NCBI GenBank assembly: GCA_002179805.1
Contig: NAVB01001156.1
Location: 1-49,636 of the forward strand
Direction: 5' to 3'
DNA: 49,636 bases
Source of the DNA: Acanthamoeba lenticulata
Taxonomy: Eukaryota > Discosea > Longamoebia > Acanthamoebidae
Both the position numbers and the translations under genes were made by a program. The number at the start of each line of letters is the position of its first letter. The stretch's first letter is position 1. The notes under the pieces were generated by a model. It was not told the DNA's origin and searched no databases. It saw nothing but the letters and a program-made list of their open reading frames with translations. Of the stretch, positions 23,505 to 33,451 are shown piece by piece.

Positions 23505-24013
23505 TGTACTGCACGAAGCTGATGTAGGTTCAAGGGGTTGTTGTTGAGTTCGAGGCGCGAGTTTAGAACGCGTGTATCGGTTAGCCACGTCTTACTTCTA
23601 AGGTCTCGGTTAGCTGCTGTGTGCTTGAGCCGGTTGGTGTTGGTAGTGTGAAAAGGCTGAAGCTCCACCTTTTATTGTCGCGACTGTCAGACCTTTCGTT
23701 GAAGCTGCTTCTGCGGACCTGTTGTCCGTGGCAGGGACACGCCTCGGCGAAGCTTTTACCTTTTCGGGGTAGAGAAAAGGCGAAGAAATGACATATCCGC
23801 CCGACATATCATTCCAGTGAATTTCGAACATTCCGTACATCACACGCTCGTGACACCCCAGGATCCTGGGTGACATGAGCAAGTCCACGAACGCCATTCG
23901 TGGCGCAAACTCGCACATACTCGTCGATGGCGTGCTCCGTCATTGAAACCCAGTAGTGCGACATAAAGTTGAGATGATTTTCTATTATCTATCTGTACAG
24001 TCGCCAAAGCGCC
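23505..24013. other. Intergenic region: PB1-gene promoter and ABCG 3' flank
   Basis: About 500 bp contain no supported gene. The part near 23505-23700 is probably the leader and promoter of the PB1-domain gene, and the rest is the 3' flank of the ABCG gene. A short open frame at 23610-23918 (minus) shows no domain, ATG context or intron signals to support it. Confidence 0.4.
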
Positions 24014-26387
24014 TTACACGCGTGGCTTATTAAGGAAACGGAGGGCAAGGTAGCCCAGCACACGGCACACGATGATGAGACCAACGATGAAGATGATGTC
24101 ACCCCACCAGTTGGTTTCCACGCCGTAGTGGTCGAGGATCTGTCCGCCAGTAATGAGGCCGCCCTCGGCCGTGTCGTAGGTCGAGTGCTCCGGTGCAGGG
24201 GTGAAGAACTGGTTGTGGGACATCGCGAACTCGTTGATAAGCAACAGCTCGTAGCTATACTTCATGTAGGATATCCACCTGGCCCACGCGACCCACACCG
24301 GCAGGTTGCTGCGTTGGATGAAGAAGCCGCCTAGGAGCACGGAGCCCAGCATCAACACCACCGAGAGGCTGAGCGCCTTCTTCACGTCTGGGATGACGGC
24401 GCCGATGAAGGCTCCGAACGAGGTTCCGAGCACGACGAAGAGGGACATGATGAAGAGGAAGAAGAAGAAGTTGCCGGAGTAGCTCGACATGCCGACCATC
24501 CAGTAGCTGATGCACGAAAAGAGCAGCCCAAGGGCCATCCAGAGCGGGACCTCGGCAAACATCTTACCGAGGTAGTACGCTGAGAGCCTGTAGTTGCCCG
24601 TTGCTCGTTCTTTGTTCAACACTGCTCTCTCTGCGGGAACTGGTGGAGGAAGGCCAGAAGAGATGAGCCTTCGCTATCAATCCATCAAGATGAGGGCGTC
24701 GACGTACAGGCAAAGAGGGACAGGAACCACGGATGGAGGATCCAGAACATCGTGGAATAGAACAGAAAACCAGTTCGATCGCCGATGCTGCTTTCATCCT
24801 TGTCCATACGGAACCATAGGATGCCTGCCAGCAAGCCGAGGGCGGTCATCTGAAGGAGAGCCGTCCAACTGAGGATGTCATGTCGCATCTGCTTGAACGC
24901 TCGGACGGTGATCAGGTAGGTTTGGAGCAAAAAGGAAGTTGGATACTTCGAGCCCTTCCTCATGTCGTGCACAGCCTCTCGGTCAGCGTCGTCGAACTGA
25001 AGAGGCTTGAGAACTTCGCGTTGCTTGGGCTCGTTCTCCGCGTAGGTGTCGATCAGCATCTGTCGCACCGTTCGCCCATCGGCCACCTTCTCATTCGAGG
25101 TCACGACCTCCACTGTGGTAGAGAATGATGAAGTAAGAATCAATCGTCCAATATAGATGCTAGCGTGAGGAGCAAGGAAAGCGAACGGGCAAGATCAGCG
25201 GGATTGTAGTTGGGCGGAGATTGGAGGCCAAGGCTGGTGAAATACGACAATATGCCCGAGGCAGGACCAGCGTACACCGCCCAGCCGCCCTCTGCAAGCA
25301 AAAGCACGTTGTCGAACATCATGAACATCGCCGAAGAAGGCTGGTGGATGGTTGTCACGACGGTGTGGCCACTCTTTGCAAGGTTCTTCAGGGTGACGAT
25401 CAATCCGAGCGAAGTTGCAGCATCAAGACCTAGCAGAGCAATGCCGCAAATTAGAGTTTGAGCTTGCCCAGTCTGGCGAGTGAATGAAGAGTACCCGAAG
25501 TTGGCTCGTCGAGGAAGATGAGCGCAGGGTTGTTGACAAGCTCGTTGGCAATATTTGTTCGCTTTCGCTCTCCTCCGGAAACACCACGCTGCAAAGGGCA
25601 TATGTAAGTACATGTGGTCAAGTCGTGCCAACAAACTCAAGAGCATTCAAACTCGTACCACCCAGCCTCCGCCTACGATGGTGTTGGAGCATCGCTGAAT
25701 GCCGAGTTCGGTCAGGATGTCCTCCACTCTCTGAGTCTTCTCTTCCTTGGAGAGCGATGGGGGAAGCTTGAGGTTGGCCGTTGTGGCCACCGTATCGCGA
25801 ACGGTGATGTGCGGGAAGAAGATGTCCTCCTGCAGCACGTAGGCCATCCGCCGCTTGAGCCTGCGGCCCTGGACGGGTTCGCCGTTGACGAGGATGTCAC
25901 CGTCCACGTTGTGCTTGATGCGCCTCGCGAGTACGTTGAGCAAGGTGGTCTTGCCAGACCCAGTTGGGCCCATAATGGCGAGCAGCTGGCCAGCTGGGAC
26001 GCGGCCGGACACGTTGTTGAGGATGGGCACCTCCTTCTTCGTTTTGAAGAGGTTGGCGATCATGTCTGGAATGGGAAGCTTGAGGAGTAGCCGCAGGAAG
26101 ATGGACTCAGGTGGCACCGGGAAGACCACTTTGTAGTTGATGTTGCGCCACTCGAGGCTGTATCGATTCTTGGGGGCTTGCTTCGAGAACGGGCAAGGCT
26201 GGTTGACCTTAGCGTACTTGCTGACGACACCATAACCATCTTCCTCATCTCCTTCCCGGACGACCTGATCGAGATCTTCATCGTCGTATTCGCCCGCTTC
26301 GACGTCTTGTGTTCGCCTTTCCAGCTCTCGGCTGCCCTCGCCATCTGATGAAGAGGAAGAGTAGAGCTGGTCGGAGAGGGTGGCCAT
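24014..26387 (-). CDS. ABC transporter, subfamily G half-transporter
   Basis: This gene of about five exons encodes an ABCG (White-Brown type) half-transporter: one ATPase domain followed by one membrane domain, which must dimerise to export lipids or sterol-like substrates. From the ATG at 26387 there is an acidic Ser-rich N-terminus, then Walker [17 protein letters not shown]-loop [19 protein letters not shown] signature [10 protein letters not shown], Walker [11 protein letters not shown] split by an intron from LDAATS, and H-loop TIHQPSS. The membrane half shows [13 protein letters not shown], a segment like [20 protein letters not shown] preceding about six hydrophobic helices, and a long extracellular loop before the last helix. 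It ends LRFLNKPRV at 24014. A GATAAAG TATA-like element lies near 26450. Substrate is unknown. Confidence 0.93.
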
Positions 26388-26804
26388 GTGGTAAAGCGTT
26401 CTTTGGGGTCGTGGTTGTTGAGTGTAATTGTATCAGAACAGACCCATCCAGTCTTTATCCTGGCCCAGCAACTTCCCGTCTCTCCGAGACAGCCTGCAAA
26501 TGCGGCCGACGGCGATACAAGCCGGCGCGTGGTTAACCAGTTCAAAATATTCTCCAACCAATAAACAAATTAGCTGACGTCTCATCTACCAATGGTAAAA
26601 AGGCACAGCGGCGTTGCAACGCTGGCTTTCTTCGTGGCGCCTCGTAGAGCGCCTCACCAAAGCGCCGTCGAGTAGGACGTCTTGGCCCAGCTTCATGATT
26701 GTAATGTCGTCGTCCTACTGGTGCGGATTGAACGGGAAGCAGATTTATTGATACATCTTTTTGTGCTCGTTGAGCACTTTCCTTGTACAGCGCCTCCTCG
26801 TCAT
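26388..26804. other. Intergenic gap between the ABCG gene and the receptor kinase
   Basis: About 415 bp hold the ABCG promoter (minus-strand GATAAAG near 26450) and the 3' flank of the receptor kinase. No gene or RNA was recognised. Confidence 0.4.
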
Positions 26805-29800
26805 CTAGACAGCGGCTGCTTCAACGTCAGCGGCGTTGTGACCACCATCGTGCTCACCCAACGCGGCGTCAAAGAAGGCGACGACGGCTTCCATGGTCGG
26901 CCGCCGCTGCGGCTCGTCCGCCCAGCAACGCTTCATCATCTTGCGGTACGCTTGCGGGCAGTCGGGCGGCACGGCCGGGCGCCGCCCCTCGAGCACGTCG
27001 AGCGAAACGCCCATGAAATTGCGTCCGGCGAAGGGCTGCTTGCGCGTGAGGACCTGCCACATGATGATCCCAAAGGCGAACACGTCCGCTCGTTCGTCAT
27101 ACCGTTCCCCGCGGATGATCTCTGGTGCTGTGGACAAAAGGGGTCAGCAAAATTGAAGCAAAAAAAAGGAAACCTTCAATAAAAGGTTTCAATATCGTTA
27201 TTAAAAATAAAATAAAAAGGCAAGAGCAAGAGTACCGGTCCAACAAGGAGTGCCACAGCGAGTCATGGTGGTGTTTTCCTCTTTGATGCGGGCGAATCCA
27301 AAGTCGGCCACCTTCACGTTCCAGTTCTCGTCAACGAGCAGGTTGGAGGGCTTGAGGTCGCGGTGCACGATGACCGGCTTGAGCGAGTGGAGATAGTTGA
27401 TGCCCAGGGCCGCCGAGCGCAGCAGCCGCAGCTTCTGCTCGTAGCCGAGCTTGGCGGTTGAGGACGCGGCTCCGTGGGCCGCCTGCGCGAGGAGCACGTC
27501 GTCGAGACTGCCGCGCTTGACAAACTCGGTGACGATGCACAGGTTGGGACGAGTGACGCAGGCGCCGATAAATAGGACGATGTTGGGGTGGTGCAGCTCG
27601 GCCAGGAAGGCCATCTCGGCGCGGAACTCAAGCAGGCGGCGCTCGTCCAGGCGCTGCTTGATGAACCGCTTCACCGCCACGTCGACGCCCTTCCAGCGGC
27701 CGCGGTAGACGACGCCGAACGAGCCGAGTCCGATCTGCGCGCCCACTTGGATCTCGTTGAAGTCCAGCACCCACCGACAGAGGTTGGCCGACGTCAGGAA
27801 CTTGTCCTCCTCGAACGTCATGCCCTCGCCCACCGCCGTCTGCAGCTGCTCGGCGTCGCCGGCGTCGCTGCCACCATCGTCGCTGCGCGAGGCGATCGAC
27901 TCGCGGCAGACAAGCTTGGAGACCTCGCTTTGTTCGTCTTCGACGCCCCCGAAGAAGCGGGCCTCGAGTCCAGGGGCTTTGAGCTCGTACAGCTTGGCCG
28001 AGCCGGCGGGAGCGTCGGGCAACGCGAACCGCCCAAGACACCGGATCGAGCGCGCATCGTCCTTGTCGGTGTCGTCACGGGCGGGGGCCAGTTGCTGGAA
28101 GAGCGATTGCGAAAGGAGGATCTGTCCGCCGTGGGCGAGGGCCGTGACCCCCGCGGCGGCGTTGACCGCCGGCCCGGTGTATTCGGCGCGGCGGGTCATC
28201 GGGTCACGCGCCAGGCGAGGCCGGCCCCAGTGGACGCCCATCCGCACGCGCAGCCCGCGGAAGAGGACCTTTCGGCCGCCCTTGCCGCCACCGCTCTCGG
28301 TCCACTCCTCGGCGGCGCCCGGGTGTCGCAACAGGTCCGCGGGCCAGTCAGCCTCGAGGAGCGCACGCTGGACCTCAACGCACCAGTCAAGCGCAGCCGA
28401 GGCGTCCTGGAAGGCCATGCAGAAGGAGCCTTCGCCGCTGTTGCGGTCGCGCAGCGGGAAGGCCGCCTCGTAGCCGCCGTGCCGCCGGAGGAGTCCGCGC
28501 AGCGTCTCGTTGTGGAGCAGCGTGGCGTCGCGCATGGCCGCCGGGCAGCTCTCCCAGAGCGAGGCCGCGCGCGTGATGTCCGAGAACACGATCGCCACGT
28601 CCCCTTCCGGCGGCCGCACGCCGCCGGCACCGCCGGCATTCACTGAGTCTCGGTTGGCTGCGCCGACGACACAACAATGGTGAGTTAAGGCATTTGTAAA
28701 CGCAGGAGCCGCAAGAAGGACAAAAGGCGCGCACCTGAGACGGCTGACGAGTTGGAGCGGGTTCGGTCGCCGGAGCTGCTTGTACCTCCCGAGGCTCCGG
28801 AGGCGGTCCACGAGTAACCGGGGCTCATGGTGGACATGGACGAAGTCGACGAAGATCCCGTCTTGAACGACGACCCTTGTGCGCCCATTTCTGGCCGATC
28901 ATGAAGAAGAGGGTTAGTGGAAGGCTTCTAAGCCGTGCGTCTAGCGCGCAGGCTTACCAGTGCTGAGGCGGGTCATGACCTCGAGGAAGGCCGGTCGGAT
29001 GACGGGGTCCACGTTCCAGCAGTCCCGCATGAGGGCCACGTACTCGGGCGGGGCGCCGTGGTCCTCCGGGATCGTCGGCCGCAGGTTGTCACGAATCACG
29101 GCCACGGCCACCGCAGCCGGGCTCAGGCCGTTGTACGGCTGCTGGCGAGTGAGCAGTTCCCACAAGATGATGCCTGCGGACGACGTCACGGGCGACGTGA
29201 GCTGAGCTGGAAGCAAAGGACAAAGAGAGAAAGCGAAAGCGAAAGCGAGGCACGAACCAAAGGAATAGACGTCGGCCAGCACAAGGTCGGCGTCGGGCGT
29301 CTCGTTGAGCACCTCGGGGGCCGTCCAATGCACGCTGACCACCATGGGCTGGCCGCCCTTGGTGTTGGTCTTGATGTCCTCCTTGAACTTGGTGAGGCCA
29401 AAGTCCGACACCTTTAGGTTCCACTTGTGGTCGAGCAGCAGGTTGAGCGACTTGAGGTCGCGGTGCACGATGCCCGACGAGTGGAGGAAGTGCATGCCCT
29501 TGGCCGCCTGATAGGCCATCTTGACCTTGAGCAAGTAGGGCAGCTCCGGCACGAGCTCGTTTTGGAGCAGCTGTCGACAAGAACCACACAAGTTTGTCTG
29601 TGTCAATGCCTTTGACCATTTGACGACAAAGTTGAAGGCAACGTACATCGTAGAGCGAGCCGAGACCCATGAACTCCATGACGATGAACATCTTTGGCGG
29701 TTTGGTCGAGGCGGCCATGAAGAGGACGACGTTCGGGTGGCGCAGCGCCGTCATCACGCGCACCTCCTCCTTGAAGTTGCGCTCCATCTCGCGCGTGACG

Positions 29801-32800
29801 TTGGCCGTATTCATCATCTTAACAGCGACTTCGGTTCCCTTCCACATGGCCCGGTGCACGGCGCCAAACCTAGCGAAGCAAAGTGAGAAAGAACGAAAAC
29901 GATTGGGGGGGGGAACAGGAAGAATGAAGGAGACGTCAAAGGCTACGAACCCGCCAGTGCCGAGGTGGACGCCCATGTCGAGCTCGCTGGCGTCGATCTC
30001 CCACTCGTCCTTGCCTCGCCTCCCGTGACGCGCGTAGATAAAGAGCCCGATGAGGGCGCACAGGAGCACCAGGAAGACCAGCGACACCAGCGGGATCGCC
30101 ACGCCGAGGCCCACGGCCAGCGCCACGTCGGCCGACGACGACTTCTCCTCGGAGCAGCGGTCGCCCTGCCAGCCCGAGTCGCAGTCGCACTTGCCGTTGG
30201 TGCAAGTGCCGTGGTCCGAGCACAGGGTGCCGTCGATGATGCACCCGTAGAGCGAGCTCGCGGCCACACCCGCGCCACACGTGGTGTTGGCCAACAGGTT
30301 GAGCAGCCTCCGCTTCACCGACGGGACGGTGGCCGCGACCACCACGCCGGCGCTACATAGCCAGAGAGAGAGAGAGAGAGCCAGGCAGAGTGAGTCCCGT
30401 GCTCGTGGGCGAGGAAGGGGTTGGCAGGCGTACTTGGAGGCCATGGTCGCGGCCGTGGAGTCGGTTTGGGTCCAGTAGAGGTAGTCGAGCAGTCCACCGG
30501 CCTTGACGCAGTCGGTCATCTCACGCGTGTGGATATAGATGTGGTTCACCAGCACCATCGGCCAGCTCTGCTCTCCGGGGGCTGGTCCATGCACGACACG
30601 ACACGACACGACGAAAAGATGAAGATCAGTCCACATCCCTGCGGAACCGCACTATGCAACGGTAAGATGACGTACTGAGGGTGATGATCGGTGCAATGTC
30701 GTCCTGACGGTCGTTCAACGTGGAAGCGACGGTGGTGGTGTTGCACTTGACCACGTTGCCGGCGGCGTTGTAGAGCGAGACGGCCTTGAGGGTGCGCGAA
30801 ACGACGACGTCTAGGTTCTGGTAGAAGCCGAACGAGTAGGGCAAGTTCGTCAACGCCGAGAGCAGTGCGTTGCCCACTAGGGACTTGCCGACGGCGCGTC
30901 CCGAGTCCATGGCCGGGAAGTGGGGCAGCATGTCGATCGAGCCGTTGTACACCTGCTCGCACCACTCGGGCACCGCCTTGCTCAGCGCCTCGGTCATGAT
31001 GCTGTTCACCGGTGAATGGTCCGTCTGGTAGACGATCGTGATAGGCTGCTCGGGCAACAGGCCCGCGAGGTGCGGGTTCAGTTCGGCGAGGTACGAGTCG
31101 TTCCACATCTGTTTGGGTCACACCGCACCACCAAAGGGTGAGCCAACGCTGCTGAAGCCGGCTTGAGAGGAGCGAGACGCACAGTGATCTTGTTGAGGAA
31201 GATGTAGGCGACGGCTTTCAAGTCCATGATGATGGGCTCTTGGCCGAGCAGCTCCGAAATCTTGTCGACATGACCGACCAGGAGGCCATGTCAGCAAAAG
31301 GCTCCACAAGAGAGCACGCAAAGCTTCCTGAATGGCGAGCATACGTTATATACAGGGAGGATGCCGTAGCCGATCATGGGCGCTCCGGCAGCGTCGGGCA
31401 TCGACGCTTGCTGCGCCGCCGTGAGGTCTGTGCTGATCGCCGCATAGTCGATGTCGCCTGGGGACACGTCGTGGGTCTATGGTCAGTTCTCACGCACGCT
31501 TGAGAGGAGAGACAGCCTTTGATAAAAACAGCAACAAGACATACCGGCAGACATCTCGGTGATTGCGGTCTGTGAGACGCCTGCTGTGTACTGGACCTTG
31601 AAGGCCGTACTCGGGTAGTCCGCGACCCAGGAGTAGTAGATGGTGTAGGACGGGCCCATGCCCAGAAGGACAGCCGTCGTGAATGCCTTGTCGCCGTTGC
31701 AGTAGACCGTGCCCATGGCGTCGATCAACCGCCGCCGATAGGCGTTGATCAGGGACGTGTAGCCCAGCGAGCTTGCCACCGTTCCCGCTTTGGAGTTCAA
31801 CTGCGTCCTGCCAAGCGCAAGGCGGTGAGACCTTCACCAGGCGCACGTGCGGCACTGCGGAGCGAACCATGCCAGGAACTGCAGGAACTCCTTGAGGTTG
31901 GAGCAATCCGGCGTGGACAGGTTCTGCGGGATGAGCGCAAAGCTGATGTAGCTCAGCGGCCACGCAGTCGAGCTGTTGGCGTTGAGGATGTCCACGGTCA
32001 GGTTGTCTGTGTGGTCCGATGCGGCGTGTTAGTCCGACGGGGTGGGGTTGATTGGCGGAGGTTTTGCGCCAACGCACCGGCGTCAATGTACGAACGGAAG
32101 GCCGTCATGGCGGCTTGCACGGCCGTTTGCGTCGGGGAGACCACAGCTCCTGCGGTGTTGCGCATGTAGGCGTAGCGGATGCTCGCGTTGGTGGCCTCGA
32201 ACACGGACATGTACGTGAGCGAGTTGGCTTGGCCGCCGACGTAGCTGATGCGCTGCGCATCTGTGGCGAAGCCGAAGGAGAAGCCGTTGCCAACAGGCGC
32301 CAGCCCAGCCAGCGAGCCGTTGCGCGCAAATGCCCCGTTGGTGAAGACGTTGAGTGCGCGCTTGAACACGGTGGTGGTGCTTACCGCACTGCCGTTGCCG
32401 AACGCCGTGTAGATGGGCTCGTTCGGGAGTCGAGCAGTGATATTGGGGTTGAGGGCGACGATGGCCGAGTCGTTCCAGTGCGTCACCTCGCCCAACCAGA
32501 TGCGCCCCAGCACGTCGCCGGTCAACACCTTCATAAAAGTAGGAGAGAAAAAGACAATACTTGCAAGTCAATATCATCTCGGAGTTGACAAAGCCGCACA
32601 CACTTAAAATGAACGAGTTGTGGTCTTCGCCACAACAAGTAGCCGTGCACGAACCAGCGTGTCGGTCGCAAGCAGCGTCGGTAGGTTGTAGCCGATGACG
32701 AGAGGGAGGCCGGCGATAGGCAGCTGCACCAGGCCGGTCACCCCATTGAACTGGCCCGCGTCGAGCGACGTATCGGCGCCGACAAAGTCGACCAGGTTCT

Positions 32801-33108
32801 GCGCGTAGGAGGACAGCGCGTCGTCGAGCGTGGCGGTTGTGGAGTAGGAAAGCGCGACGTTGTCCTTTGAGTAGCCGTAGTATGTCCCGTATGCATTGTA
32901 CAGGTTGCTCGTTGCCGCACCACCAGCCCCTACAAGCGTCACGCTGTACTGCGCCCCTGAGCGAGCAAAAACGAGCGTGAGGAGAGCGAGAGCGAGATAG
33001 ACCAGAATACCGCTACGTACCGGCCAGGTTGAAGAAGGAGATAAAAGAGAAGAGCAACGTGATGAAGATCAACGACTCACTCACGCCTCTACACTGGACG
33101 TACGGCAT
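26805..33108 (-). CDS. Receptor kinase: tandem PstS-like domains, EGF, TM, kinase, cyclase-homology domain, kinase
   Basis: This is a very large multi-exon gene. ATG 33108 begins a signal peptide (MPYVQCRGVSES, then LIFITLLFSFISFFNLA) whose exon splices in phase into GAQYSVTLVGAGGAATSN. Two PstS-like binding domains follow, at about 32960-31800 and 31700-30550 (VDFVGADTSLDAG, then TGDVLGRIWLGEVTHWND; later DIDYAAISTDL). An EGF-like module (CTNGKCDCDSGWQGDRC, about 30225-30150) precedes a transmembrane helix (about 30135-30040). Kinase 1 spans 29960-28985 with VAVKMM, HRDLKSLN and DFG. A class III cyclase homology domain spans about 28610-28060. Kinase 2 spans 27755-26835 with GLGSFGVVYRG, VAVK, HRDLKPSN and DFG. 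The stop is TAG at 26805. Both kinases are TKL-type and keep their catalytic residues. The cyclase domain has lost key residues (see findings). I believe similar kinase-cyclase-kinase receptors occur in Acanthamoeba and in mimivirus relatives, recalled rather than checked. Confidence 0.88.
30361..30383 (+). repeat. (GA)n microsatellite in a receptor kinase intron
   Basis: A run of about eight to nine GA units lies between two exons of the minus-strand receptor kinase, where it reads as (TC)n and may act as a polypyrimidine tract. Confidence 0.7.
30593..30615 (+). repeat. ACACG pentanucleotide repeat in a receptor kinase intron
   Basis: About four to five direct copies of ACACG (GCACGACACGACACGACACG) lie in an intron of the receptor kinase between the second PstS-like domain exons. 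No function is evident. Confidence 0.65.
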
Positions 33109-33451
33109 GGCCAAGGGGCGAAGAAGAATATGCAGAGTAAACCAGCGCCCCACACTATCGCATTGTCTGCTTCATATCTCGGGTGGATCCGATAGGCTGC
33201 CGCGGGCCACTTAGATGAAGCGGAACAGCAACTTCTTCGGTGCGGGCTCGTCCAACATGACCCAAAAGAGCCTCGTGTTGGGGTTTTCGAGATTGCCGCG
33301 CGTGGCTCAATTGGCCGAATAAGTCCGTCTTTAAAGCCCGAGATCGCCCGCGAGTGGTTGGTGCGTGTGTCCCCTATCGACGTGTTGTTGGTGTGCACTA
33401 ACTGGAGGCCCAAACAGGCCTAGCCCTACATCACCGGGTGACCTACAACGG
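33109..33451. other. Intergenic gap upstream of the receptor kinase
   Basis: About 340 bp lie between the receptor kinase ATG and the stop of the ADP-ribosylglycohydrolase-like gene. This is presumably the receptor kinase promoter. No gene, tRNA or repeat was recognised. Confidence 0.4.

Noticed and set aside
27588..28646. Plus-strand open frame of 352 codons
   Set aside because: It is antisense to the kinase-2 and cyclase homology exons of the receptor kinase, whose conserved motifs fix the coding strand. It has no domain of its own.
29089..30636. Minus-strand open frame of 515 codons treated as one exon
   Set aside because: It reads through introns. The EGF-like and transmembrane segments are real, but the later part is out of frame with the kinase 1 motifs seen in neighbouring exons.
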